Assembly: GCA_001914235.1 (NCBI GenBank)
Contig: MQUF01000012.1
Location: 1 to 64,000 of the forward strand
Reading direction: 5' to 3'
Length of the DNA stretch: 64,000 bases
Source: Desulfobulbaceae bacterium DB1
GTDB lineage: Bacteria; Desulfobacterota; Desulfobulbia; Desulfobulbales; SURF-16
Shown here: one piece after another, positions 52,969-61,590 of the stretch
Layout of the letters: the number at the start of each line of letters is the position of its first letter
Position numbering within the stretch: the stretch's first letter is position 1
Position numbers and translations under genes: made by a program
Notes under the pieces: model-generated
The model's input: the letters and a program-made list of their open reading frames with translations, nothing else
What the model was told of the DNA's origin: nothing
The model's database searches: none

Positions 52969-54892
52969 ATTCTGGCTTGTTCTTTCATTGGCGGGTTGTC
53001 TGGTTTCTGCCTGCGTTACCGGCCAACCGGCAAAAAAGCCCAAGAAAAACTGTGTTGAATGTCATGCGGATCTTGCTGCCGCCTATAAACAGGGGGTTGT
53101 GCATAAGCCGGTTCTGGAAAATAATTGTGAGGGATGCCACCTGCATCACGGTATGATCGGCGGTGTTTATCTGCGTCGGAATCCCCCTGAGCAGTGTTAT
53201 GTCTGCCACCGGCAACAGGCTGAAGAAGCCAAGATGAAGAGCGTGCATCAGCCCGTTGCCGAGGGGAAGTGTGTGGACTGTCACGAGGTGCATAACAGTC
53301 CGCACAAGGGATTATTGAAAATTCCCGGATCAGACCTCTGTTTTTCCTGTCATGACAGCAAAACCATTTTGCGAAAGAATGTTCATGCTCCGGTCAAAGA
53401 GGGGTGCGCCACCTGCCACCTGAACCATGGCTCGAATGCCGATTTCCTGCTGAAGCAGGGAGCTGACGAACTCTGTCTTACCTGCCACACCCCGGATAAG
53501 GCCTTTCGCGAGAAACATTATGGCTTCCCCGTGCAAAGCGGTTGCGTGCTCTGTCATAATCCTCATAGTGCGGACGGTCAGTCGCTTTTGCGCAGCGTCG
53601 TCCATCAACCCATGGTGAAGGGTGAGTGCGGCAGTTGCCATGCGGCGAAGGGTGAGACGATGGCGCTCAAGGACGCCGGCAATGCCAATGCAAATTGTCT
53701 GACCTGTCATAGTGGGCTTGACGATAAGAAAAAAAAGGTGCATGCGCCGTTTGCCCAGGGGAAATGTCTTGATTGCCATTCGCCCCATGCCAGTGATTAC
53801 CGGGATATGCTTGCCGTTGCCCCGGAAAAAGCCTGTGTCGGCTGCCACCAGCTAAAAAAGGATGATGTCGCAAAAAGCACCCATGCCCCATACACGGATG
53901 GGCGGTGTCTTTCCTGTCATGTGGGACATGCCGCAGAGAGTGACGCATTGCTGGCCGCCGAGGCCGGAGAGCTCTGTTATTCCTGCCATGACAGCAAAAC
54001 ATTTGGCCGGGGAAGGGGTGCTCATTCACCCGCCTCCCAGGGGAAATGCCTTGATTGCCATAATCCGCACCAAAGCACGGAGAAAAAATTGCTGGTCAAG
54101 AACGAAAAAACACTTTGTCTCGCCTGCCATCAGCAAAGCGCCAAGGAAATGGGCAGCTTCAGTCTTCACACACCTTTTGCCGACGGCGACTGCAGCGGCT
54201 GCCATGAGCCGCATCAGGGAGAACGGCCAAAACTGTTGAAAGAAACCGAGGCCGGAGGGAAATTGTGTTTTTCCTGTCATCAGACCCTGGAGAAACAGGC
54301 TGCGAACGTGACACCACATGAGCCTTTTGCCCGAAAGGATTGCCGATCCTGCCATTCCCCCCATGGGGGAGATTACGCCTTTAATTTAATTGCCGATCCG
54401 GGGGAGAAGTGTCTTTCCTGCCATGGCCCCATGGGCCGCAAGATAACGGAGTCCGCTCATGTTCATGCGCCTGTCGGCAGCAAGAATTGCGGGGCTTGTC
54501 ATGCCGCCCATGGTTCCGCGCAGCCGAAAATCCTGAAAAAAAATCAGCCTGATCTCTGTCTTTCCTGTCATGAGGAAATTTCCAAATATTGGCAGGAAGG
54601 CGTTGCCCACCAGCCGGCAAAGGAAAACTGCACCACCTGTCATGATCCCCATGGGTCGGCTACAAAGGGACTCCTGCTGAAAAAAGGCGGAGATCTATGC
54701 GCCGAATGCCATACCATCAGTGACGCGCGATTTATCGGCGTTCATCAGGGAATTCGTCCGGGAAGCGATTCCTGTTTGGGCTGCCATGACCCCCATGGCG
54801 GCCCGGCCAAGGGATTGTTGTTTCCCGTCAGTCATAATCCTTTTGCCCAGGGCCAGTGTCGTCCATGTCATCCCGGGGAGGGCGGAAAATAA
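52949..54892 (+). CDS. 26-heme cytochrome c lipoprotein
   Basis: About 647 residues with a lipoprotein signal (FWLVLSLAGCLVSAC) and 26 CXXCH motifs, from CVECH to CRPCH, spaced about every 23-25 residues. Many follow the doubled CXXCH-CxxCH-NPH pattern of the cytochrome c3-like families. So dense a series suggests a rigid heme wire, tethered by lipid to a membrane. ATG 52949 is used, since it gives the lipobox; it overlaps the PPIase gene by 20 nt. Its TAA overlaps the ATG of the 16-heme gene by one base (TAATG). The adjacent outer-membrane barrel could be its partner. Confidence 0.93.
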   Translation: MSARKIKFWLVLSLAGCLVSACVTGQPAKKPKKNCVECHADLAAAYKQGVVHKPVLENNCEGCHLHHGMIGGVYLRRNPPEQCYVCHRQQAEEAKMKSVHQPVAEGKCVDCHEVHNSPHKGLLKIPGSDLCFSCHDSKTILRKNVHAPVKEGCATCHLNHGSNADFLLKQGADELCLTCHTPDKAFREKHYGFPVQSGCVLCHNPHSADGQSLLRSVVHQPMVKGECGSCHAAKGETMALKDAGNANANCLTCHSGLDDKKKKVHAPFAQGKCLDCHSPHASDYRDMLAVAPEKACVGCHQLKKDDVAKSTHAPYTDGRCLSCHVGHAAESDALLAAEAGELCYSCHDSKTFGRGRGAHSPASQGKCLDCHNPHQSTEKKLLVKNEKTLCLACHQQSAKEMGSFSLHTPFADGDCSGCHEPHQGERPKLLKETEAGGKLCFSCHQTLEKQAANVTPHEPFARKDCRSCHSPHGGDYAFNLIADPGEKCLSCHGPMGRKITESAHVHAPVGSKNCGACHAAHGSAQPKILKKNQPDLCLSCHEEISKYWQEGVAHQPAKENCTTCHDPHGSATKGLLLKKGGDLCAECHTISDARFIGVHQGIRPGSDSCLGCHDPHGGPAKGLLFPVSHNPFAQGQCRPCHPGEGGK

Positions 54893-56064
54893 TGATATCT
54901 CATCTCCGTATTCTGGTTATTTTCTGGCTTGCTGCCTTTCTTTTTCCTGGTCATGCCGCAGCGGAAAACGTCTGCTTCCAGTGTCATAAGAAAGAACAGT
55001 TTTCCAATAAAGTTGTTCATCAACCCCTCGCTGCCGGGCAATGCAGCGCTTGCCACAATCCTCATGTCGCCCATTTCAAGGGACTTCTGGATAAAGAGGG
55101 TGCCGAACTTTGCTATAGCTGTCATCAGAAGGAAAAAGAATCCTTCAGTCAAGGGACGGTGCATCAGCCGGTGCGCGCGGGCAAGTGTCTGTCCTGTCAT
55201 GAGCCTCATGCCGGCAGCAGAGCAGCTCTTTTGCGGGACCAACTGACGGAAACCTGTTTCAGCTGCCATGAAAAATTGCCGAAAAAATTCAAACATACCC
55301 ATACACCCTATGCCCAGGGGCAGTGTTTTGCGTGTCACCGACCGCATCAGTCAAATTACAATCAGCTGTTGAAGGATGAACCGGATAAAGTCTGCCTGTC
55401 ATGCCACAAGTCCCAGGATATATCTCGGCAACACCCGAATTATCCAGCCCAGGTCGGCAATTGTCTTTCCTGTCACAATCCCCACGGCAGTGATCGCAAG
55501 GGGCTGGTGCGCAATGTGTTGCATGCCCCCTTTGCCAAGGGATGCAACGATTGCCATGGAACAGGAGGGCAGCAGGACGGAACCGCTGTCTGTCTTGGTT
55601 GTCATGGCGCTGTTGCGGAAAAAATGCACACGCGCCACAGTCATTTAACCGGTGCGGCGGAAAATAAGTGCACCAGTTGTCATTCCCCCCATGCCGCCGA
55701 TGACGAAAAAATGCTGCATGGCGGACAGGGGCAGGTCTGCCGTAATTGCCACGTGGACTCCATGGCCTACTATGATGCCAAGATGTACCGGCACAGGGAT
55801 TCCGGGGTGTGTACGGAGTGCCATGATGTGCATGGCTCGAATGAATTGGCAATGCTGAAGGGAGACGGGAATACCGTTTGCACCCGCTGTCATGAAACCC
55901 AGGGAAAATTTACCCATCCGGTGGGCGAGAAGGTGCGCGACCCCCGCTCCGATCAGATGGTGAGCTGTGTCAGCTGTCATACCCCGATGGGTTCGGATTT
56001 CAAATATCATCTTGTCTTCAGCGGAACAAAAGACCTTTGTGTCCAGTGCCATAAAAAATATTAA
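54892..56064 (+). CDS. 16-heme periplasmic cytochrome c
   Basis: About 390 residues with a signal peptide (LRILVIFWLAAFLFPGHAAA) and sixteen CXXCH motifs, from CFQCH to CVQCH. Composition and spacing resemble the 26-heme lipoprotein before it (CHNPH, CHEPH, CHRPH), so the two are probably related by duplication. The ATG at 54892 overlaps the previous stop (TAATG), with GGGGAGGGCGG upstream. It has no lipobox and should be soluble in the periplasm, possibly carrying electrons from the inner membrane to the 26-heme protein. Confidence 0.92.
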   Translation: MISHLRILVIFWLAAFLFPGHAAAENVCFQCHKKEQFSNKVVHQPLAAGQCSACHNPHVAHFKGLLDKEGAELCYSCHQKEKESFSQGTVHQPVRAGKCLSCHEPHAGSRAALLRDQLTETCFSCHEKLPKKFKHTHTPYAQGQCFACHRPHQSNYNQLLKDEPDKVCLSCHKSQDISRQHPNYPAQVGNCLSCHNPHGSDRKGLVRNVLHAPFAKGCNDCHGTGGQQDGTAVCLGCHGAVAEKMHTRHSHLTGAAENKCTSCHSPHAADDEKMLHGGQGQVCRNCHVDSMAYYDAKMYRHRDSGVCTECHDVHGSNELAMLKGDGNTVCTRCHETQGKFTHPVGEKVRDPRSDQMVSCVSCHTPMGSDFKYHLVFSGTKDLCVQCHKKY

Positions 56065-56130
56065 CGATGGTGACAGGCGGCGGTCAACGCGGTGAAGGAC
56101 ACCCACAATCGTAATCATGAGGGTAATTAT

Positions 56131-57021
56131 ATGCAGCATGTGAGTAAAATTTTGAGCGTGACGGCCCTTCTGCTGGTTCTGTCCAACGTTTTTCCCGACT
56201 GCGCTGCGCAGGCAGCGGGTCCGTGGTCGTGGAAGTCAACCCTTGACGGCACCGCTTCAGGCCAGGCGATGAAAATGCCGACAGCGCTTTATGTTGATGC
56301 CGAGCGTGAACGCTATTATGTGGTGGACAGCGGTGGGAACAGACTCATGTCCTTTGACCGGCAAGGAGCATTTGTCCATTCTTTCGGCGCGGAGGGCAAA
56401 CTGCAGACTCCATTTGACATGATTCGGGATGAAGGGGATGTCATCTGGGTGGTGGAAAAAGGGCGCAACAGTCTGACAAGTATCGACGTCAAGGCCAAAA
56501 ACATATCCGTCAATGTGCTGCAGGACAACGGCCGGGTCATGGTGCCGGATCGCATGGACTATCAGGACAGCACTTTCTATGTGCTGGACAAATCCCGTGG
56601 GGCCGTGGCGGTGCTGAGCAGAAAATTGCAGGTGGAGCGTTGGTTCGTCTGTGAGGAATGCCGGGGCGGCATCGTTGATTTCAAGTTGACAAAGAACGGC
56701 CTGTGGGCGCTGGATCAGCTTGATAAAAAGGTGCAGCGTTTTTCCCGGGATGGAAAACCCGAGAAAGGTTTTTCCGTGGCGCCCCATGTGCAATTCCCCG
56801 TTTCCCTGGCCGTGGATCAAGCGGAGAATGTTTATGTGCTGGACCGGCATGGGGCCGGCATCGCTGTTTTCGATGCACAAGGAGTATTTAAATATTCCTT
56901 TCTCAGCAAAGGCTGGTCGCGGGGAGAACTTTATTATCCCATTGAGATCCAGTTTGACCCATGGGGGCGTTTGTGCGTGACCGAGGAAGGCAATGGTCGA
57001 GTGGAAATTTTCGGCCGCTGA
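56131..57021 (+). CDS. Exported NHL-repeat beta-propeller protein
   Basis: About 296 residues with a signal peptide ending CAAQA. Five to six NHL-type blades are visible (MPTALYVDAERERYYVVDSGGNRL; FPVSLAVDQAENVYVLDRHGAG; YPIEIQFDPWGRLCVTEEGNGRV). ATG 56131 is chosen because GAGGGTAATTAT precedes it. An NHL protein also follows the 10-heme gene at 38551, showing a repeated cytochrome-NHL pairing in this region. It lies directly before the second OmcS-like gene. Confidence 0.83.
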   Translation: MQHVSKILSVTALLLVLSNVFPDCAAQAAGPWSWKSTLDGTASGQAMKMPTALYVDAERERYYVVDSGGNRLMSFDRQGAFVHSFGAEGKLQTPFDMIRDEGDVIWVVEKGRNSLTSIDVKAKNISVNVLQDNGRVMVPDRMDYQDSTFYVLDKSRGAVAVLSRKLQVERWFVCEECRGGIVDFKLTKNGLWALDQLDKKVQRFSRDGKPEKGFSVAPHVQFPVSLAVDQAENVYVLDRHGAGIAVFDAQGVFKYSFLSKGWSRGELYYPIEIQFDPWGRLCVTEEGNGRVEIFGR

Positions 57022-57039
57022 TAAAAAAAGGGGTGGGCT

Positions 57040-58131
57040 ATGCAGAAAAGAGAGGCCGCATGTATCTATTTTGTCCTGTCACTCTCCCTGATCCCGGAAG
57101 TATGCCTTGCCAAGGTGAGCGGGCAGTGCGGCAACTGCCATACCATGCACAACAGCCAGGACGGCGCGGCGGTGGCCTATGAGGCAAATCTGTCGACTGA
57201 TTCATGGCAGTCTACCGCGAATCCAAATGAAGCTTTACTGAAAACCAACTGCATCGGCTGCCATCTTGGAGATAACAGTGTCGGTGACCGGGAAATACCC
57301 TACGTGCTGCAATTTCAGGAGCCGACATACGGTGACACCGGAACGGAAGGCCACACCCTGGCCGGCGGCAGTTTTTACTGGGTCAGTAGCGGCCAGCACG
57401 CCATGGGGCATAATGTGGCCGGGATTGCAGTCCCTGATGCTCGTTTGGGGAATCTTCCTCCGGGTGGGACGGAACTTGCCGGCCAATTAACCTGCGCCGG
57501 TTCAGTCGGCTGTCATGGCGACCGGACGAAGACCGGACAGCTTGCGGCCATGTATGGCAGCCACCATGCCAATAATATGACGGCATGGAAAGACGGCACG
57601 ACCCTGGCGAAAAGTTATCGTTTTCTCCTTTCCGTCCAAGGGCTGGAAGACAGCCAATTCGAGTACCAGCCGACGGTGACCCGGCATAATAAGTATTACG
57701 GTGTTGATCGTACCGCGGAAACAGAGGATGGCAGCGGGACCGTCGGGAAACTGTGCGCCCAGTGTCATGGTGATTTCCACCAGGGAAACGGCGAAATCGC
57801 ATCCGGGGTGTTCGGCAGCGGCGTGTGGCTGCGGCACCCGACCAATTTCGACATGGGCCGCGCTTCCTCTTCAACCGAATACGAAAAATATAACGGAGAC
57901 GACGGCATCGGTACCGCCCCCTACAGCATCATTTCACCTGTGGCGACTACCAGCACGACAACCACGGTCAACAGTACTGTTTATGAAAATACCGATGATG
58001 CGATTGTCATGTGCCTGTCATGCCATCGCGCCCATGGAACAAAATATGGGGGCATGCTTCGCTGGGACTATAAGTCCTGGCCGGCAGCCGGGTATAATGG
58101 CTGTGCGGTGTGTCATACGACAAAGGATTGA
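57040..58131 (+). CDS. OmcS-like hexaheme extracellular cytochrome (copy 2)
   Basis: 363 residues with a signal peptide ending near CLA. The landmarks match the copy at 44882: CGNCHTMHNS, CIGCH, GGSFYWV, GHNVAG, LTCAGSVGCHG, SYRFL, CAQCHGDFH, WLRHPTNFD, CLSCHRAHGTKYGGMLRWDY and CAVCH. The third heme site is again CX5CH. The overall order follows OmcS, so filament formation is likely. It differs from copy 1 by sitting inside the large operon with its putative export and wiring partners, with GGGGTGGGCT before ATG 57040. Confidence 0.85.
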   Translation: MQKREAACIYFVLSLSLIPEVCLAKVSGQCGNCHTMHNSQDGAAVAYEANLSTDSWQSTANPNEALLKTNCIGCHLGDNSVGDREIPYVLQFQEPTYGDTGTEGHTLAGGSFYWVSSGQHAMGHNVAGIAVPDARLGNLPPGGTELAGQLTCAGSVGCHGDRTKTGQLAAMYGSHHANNMTAWKDGTTLAKSYRFLLSVQGLEDSQFEYQPTVTRHNKYYGVDRTAETEDGSGTVGKLCAQCHGDFHQGNGEIASGVFGSGVWLRHPTNFDMGRASSSTEYEKYNGDDGIGTAPYSIISPVATTSTTTTVNSTVYENTDDAIVMCLSCHRAHGTKYGGMLRWDYKSWPAAGYNGCAVCHTTKD

Positions 58132-58218
58132 TGATTTTAAAGGGAACAACATGCTCGTTCAATTTCAAAACGTCCATTTCAGAAAGTACAGTTTTCCAAC
58201 CAATTCGGAATGATGACC

Positions 58219-59664
58219 ATGCGTATACGATTTGATAAATTGATTTCAGTCTTTTTCGCGGTCCTGCTGCCGGCGGTGATTTTGACCATTTCGGCATGCC
58301 AACCGGGGGGGAGTGGCGGCTCCAGCAAGAACACCCTCTTCAACCTGCAGGAAAAAAGCGGCGACGCCCGCTTGACCGTTTTTGTTGCGGTAAAGGACCA
58401 CGAAGGGCCCTCTCTGTGGATGCAAATCAATACCCTTGAGGTGCTTGCCGACGGCAAGTGGTATCCGCTGAGCCTGGCAAGGCAGGAACTGATGAGCCGG
58501 GAAATACGCGCCGGCGGACAGATACTGCTGGCACGAGGGGGACTGCCGGCCGGCAGCTATCAGGCCCTGCGGTTTTCCATGGAAAAGGCTGCCATTGACC
58601 GTGACGGCAAACAGGTCTTTCTCGCCCTGGACAATCCGGTGACAACGATTCCCTTTCCGGTTGATGTGACACTCGCCAGGGATGACAGTCCCTCTCTTTT
58701 TCTGACATGGGATACGGAAAACTCCCTCGACGGCACAGCCCTCCTTCGCCCGCGAATGAACGTTGGTTTGCAGCGTGTTCCCATTGTGACGGATCTTGCC
58801 TATGTGACGTGCCCTGATCTGGATACGGTCTATATTATCAGAACGGATACCAATGTTGTCTGCGGTTCCATCGGCATTAGCGGCAATCCCGGCTCAATTG
58901 TCGCCAATGTGGCTGGAAACAGGCTTTTTGTCCTGGCGCCGCAGGATTCTGCCGTTAAAGTGCTGGAATTGACATCCAATCGCGAGATTGACCAGATACG
59001 CCTGCCGTTTACCATAAAACCGACCTTCATGACGGTTCATTCCGATGGAAAATGGGCCTATTTGCTGGACGAGACCGGCAATAATCTGCTTTCGCTCAAT
59101 CTGCAGTCCGGCATGATCACAGCCCAGGTACGTTTGGGGGCGCGTCCGAAATATATGCTTTATTCGGAAGAATTGAACCAAATTGTCGTTTCAAGCAGTT
59201 ACGGCCAGAAGGTATTTTTTCTTGATCCGATAACCCTGACGACGATTGGCACCATCGATACAGGAGGCAGTCCGGAAGGTCTGCTGGTTCACGGCAACAA
59301 TCTTTATGTTGCCGAAAGCAGCAGCAATGCGGTTTCCGTTTTTGAATTGCCCGGCGGGAGAAGTACGGCGCGTCTTAATGTGGGGAGCAAACCGCGGCGC
59401 ATTATGTATAATAATAATCAGATTTATGTCGCCAACTTCGGCGCCGGTTCCATTTCGATTCTTCGGCCGGGGCAATTGAGCATGTCCCGCGACATCCGAG
59501 TGGGCGGCAGCCCTTTTGCGATGGATGCCGTCCGATCCCGGCAGTGGCTGTATGCCTGTGACACGACAAATGGTACCGTGGTGGTCATTGATCTTTCTTC
59601 CAACCGGGTGGCGAAGAGGATTGAGCTTGGCACCGTTCCCGATGGGCTTGTTGTCATCAACTGA
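58219..59664 (+). CDS. YncE-like beta-propeller lipoprotein with DUF4382-like N-terminal domain
   Basis: About 481 residues. A lipoprotein signal ends LTISAC. The first about 180 mature residues look like DUF4382 (MQINTLEVLADGKWYPLSLA; GLPAGSYQALRFSMEKAAID). Then a seven-bladed YncE/surface-layer type propeller follows (VYIIRTDTNVVCGSIGISGNPGSIV; KWAYLLDETGNNLL; MYNNNQIYVANFGAGSISI). ATG 58219 gives the tightest signal; 58210 and 58213 are alternatives. It is the last gene of the operon and its stop overlaps the convergent kinase gene by 8 nt. Confidence 0.8.
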   Translation: MRIRFDKLISVFFAVLLPAVILTISACQPGGSGGSSKNTLFNLQEKSGDARLTVFVAVKDHEGPSLWMQINTLEVLADGKWYPLSLARQELMSREIRAGGQILLARGGLPAGSYQALRFSMEKAAIDRDGKQVFLALDNPVTTIPFPVDVTLARDDSPSLFLTWDTENSLDGTALLRPRMNVGLQRVPIVTDLAYVTCPDLDTVYIIRTDTNVVCGSIGISGNPGSIVANVAGNRLFVLAPQDSAVKVLELTSNREIDQIRLPFTIKPTFMTVHSDGKWAYLLDETGNNLLSLNLQSGMITAQVRLGARPKYMLYSEELNQIVVSSSYGQKVFFLDPITLTTIGTIDTGGSPEGLLVHGNNLYVAESSSNAVSVFELPGGRSTARLNVGSKPRRIMYNNNQIYVANFGAGSISILRPGQLSMSRDIRVGGSPFAMDAVRSRQWLYACDTTNGTVVVIDLSSNRVAKRIELGTVPDGLVVIN

Positions 59665-61510
59665 CCGGAATTTCAATGATGACGGATGTGTGATCGTTTG
59701 CTTTGCTTTCCAGATCAATGGTGCCGTTATGGAGTGACACCAGTTCACGACTGACCGTCAGGCCCATGCCCACGCCTTCGGATGCCGGTTTGGTGGAAAA
59801 AGAAGGTTCGAATACTTTTGTCACGTTCTCGGCACTGATGCCGATCCCGTAATCGGTGAAGATGAGTTGCAGCATTTTTTTGCCGTTTTTCTCCGTCGAT
59901 TTTGCGGTGATTTCCAGTTTTTTCCGATCGTCTTTCTGCGGATATCGTTCATTGAGTGCCCTGCGGGCATTGTTTAAGATGTTGAGAAAGACCTGCTGCA
60001 TCTGGCGGCCGTTGATTCTGCACGGGAGAATGCTCTCCAGGTCTGCCTCGACTTTTGTCCCGTCGATTCTGTAATAGTGGGCCATCAAGGCCAAGGCATT
60101 TCGCAGCACGTCACTGATCTGGGCAAGTTCCCGTGAATCGGCATCGTCCTGCCCATAGGCGAGCAGATTCTGGGCGAGGCCTGCTATTTTTTCGCCTTCC
60201 ATAATAATTTTCTTGAAAAGCTTCTCGCGTTCGATTTCTAAATCAGGATCGCAGGCAGCATCAGCGAGTACTTGCGCATAATTGATGATGCCGTTGCTGA
60301 GATTGGCCACTTCATGGGCAACGCCGGTTGACAGCTCACCCAGAATTGCCAGATGGGAAATGCGAACCATCTCCGCCTTTTTGTTCTTTTCCGCCCGCAG
60401 TGAATTTTTCAGTGTGGTTATTTCGTGCAGTTCGCGGGTGAGGTCGAATCCGAGGCAGAAAACCGAGTATGATCCGCTGTTGCCGGTGAAGAATTTGATA
60501 AAGCCGCAGCGTGCGACAGGCGGCGATTCCTTTTCCGTCGATGCAAGAGAAAGGAGGCATTCCCTGTTTGATTCGGTTAATCGGTCAAGAAGCTGCGCGT
60601 CAGTCACATTGCCACCCTGAAAATCAGCCGGCAGGACAAACAATTCACGCCAGTTGCGGCCCACGGTGTCGTTGGGGTCAAGGTGAAATTTGTCGAAGAT
60701 TCCAGGTGTTATGTCAATAATATCGCCACGGCTGGAAATATTTACGACAAACCCGTTGATTGCGGCGACAAGCTGTACAGCCGCGTCGCTTCTTTTTTGT
60801 ATTTCAATACGCAGATCATGCACTTGACCGACCAGATCCGTGTAGACATCGGTCAATTCGGCTATTTCGCGGGATGGATTGCTGACCTGCAAGGTGAAGT
60901 CCCGTCCTATGGTGCCCTGGGTGCCGTGTCTGACCAGCTGCAGCACCGGCAGGATCAGTTGCCGGTGGAAAAGCATCAGCACCGTGACCAGCATAAAGAC
61001 GACAAAGGCGGTGGAGCCGATGATGATATTCTGAAAACCGATAAGGCGCTGTTTCGCGTTGTTGACCAGCAGGCGGTCGAAAAGGATAAGCCGTTCCCCA
61101 AGGGTTCGCATCTCTCTGTTTAAGTTACGGATACTTTCAGCCTCGTTGTTGCCTGCTTCTATCTTGCGAAGGAGAAGAATGATGCCGGGCAGGTCAATGC
61201 TGTTTAAAAAGGTGAGTTTGTATTCGTCGCTTATGTTTCTGTCGGCAAGTATTTCACTGAGATTGCTGTTGAGTTTTTCCATCTCATCCGAAATACCGCT
61301 CAGTTTGAGCTGTGTGCAGTCAAGCAGGGCATCGGCGACATGTTCCCTGATAATGGAAAATTGGAAAATGAGGCTTTCCGTCCGGGAGATTATCGACTCA
61401 TGCTGATGATAGAGCTGATACTGGCGAATGCCCAGACTGAGCAGAGCAACAAGCGCGATCATCACAATCAGATAAACGGAATATATGGTTTTCTTCAGTG
61501 GCAGTGCCAT
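59657..61510 (-). CDS. Membrane sensor histidine kinase (HAMP-PAS)
   Basis: 617 residues: helix near 10-28, periplasmic helical sensor of about 140 residues, second helix (IIIGSTAFVVFMLVTVLMLF), HAMP, PAS (GFVVNISSRGDIIDITPGIF), then HisKA with H399 in GVAHEVANLSNGI and HATPase (NILNNARRAL, DYGIGI, GVGMGLTVS). All kinase boxes are intact. No response regulator lies next to it, so its partner is elsewhere. It sits between the nanowire operon (convergent) and the NrfD module (upstream on the same strand), suggesting control of one of them. Confidence 0.88.
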   Translation of the reverse strand: MALPLKKTIYSVYLIVMIALVALLSLGIRQYQLYHQHESIISRTESLIFQFSIIREHVADALLDCTQLKLSGISDEMEKLNSNLSEILADRNISDEYKLTFLNSIDLPGIILLLRKIEAGNNEAESIRNLNREMRTLGERLILFDRLLVNNAKQRLIGFQNIIIGSTAFVVFMLVTVLMLFHRQLILPVLQLVRHGTQGTIGRDFTLQVSNPSREIAELTDVYTDLVGQVHDLRIEIQKRSDAAVQLVAAINGFVVNISSRGDIIDITPGIFDKFHLDPNDTVGRNWRELFVLPADFQGGNVTDAQLLDRLTESNRECLLSLASTEKESPPVARCGFIKFFTGNSGSYSVFCLGFDLTRELHEITTLKNSLRAEKNKKAEMVRISHLAILGELSTGVAHEVANLSNGIINYAQVLADAACDPDLEIEREKLFKKIIMEGEKIAGLAQNLLAYGQDDADSRELAQISDVLRNALALMAHYYRIDGTKVEADLESILPCRINGRQMQQVFLNILNNARRALNERYPQKDDRKKLEITAKSTEKNGKKMLQLIFTDYGIGISAENVTKVFEPSFSTKPASEGVGMGLTVSRELVSLHNGTIDLESKANDHTSVIIEIPVS

Positions 61511-61528
61511 GTTCAGCCCGGGGGAAAC

Positions 61529-61552
61529 CGGGCGGAGAAAAATCTCCGCCCG
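61529..61552. terminator. GC-rich hairpin between NrfD and kinase genes
   Basis: CGGGCGGAGA and TCTCCGCCCG form a perfect 10-bp stem with loop AAAA. It lies 39 nt after the NrfD stop on the minus strand and before the kinase start. No long U-run; it may only reduce read-through. Confidence 0.6.
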
Positions 61553-61590
61553 TTTAGCGTGGATGTATCGATAAGAGGAATCCGTTTATC

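Noticed and set aside
61529-61552. Hairpin as a full terminator separating the kinase from the NrfD module
   Set aside because: The stem is perfect but lacks a U-run, so a strict transcript end could not be supported; kept only as a likely attenuating hairpin.
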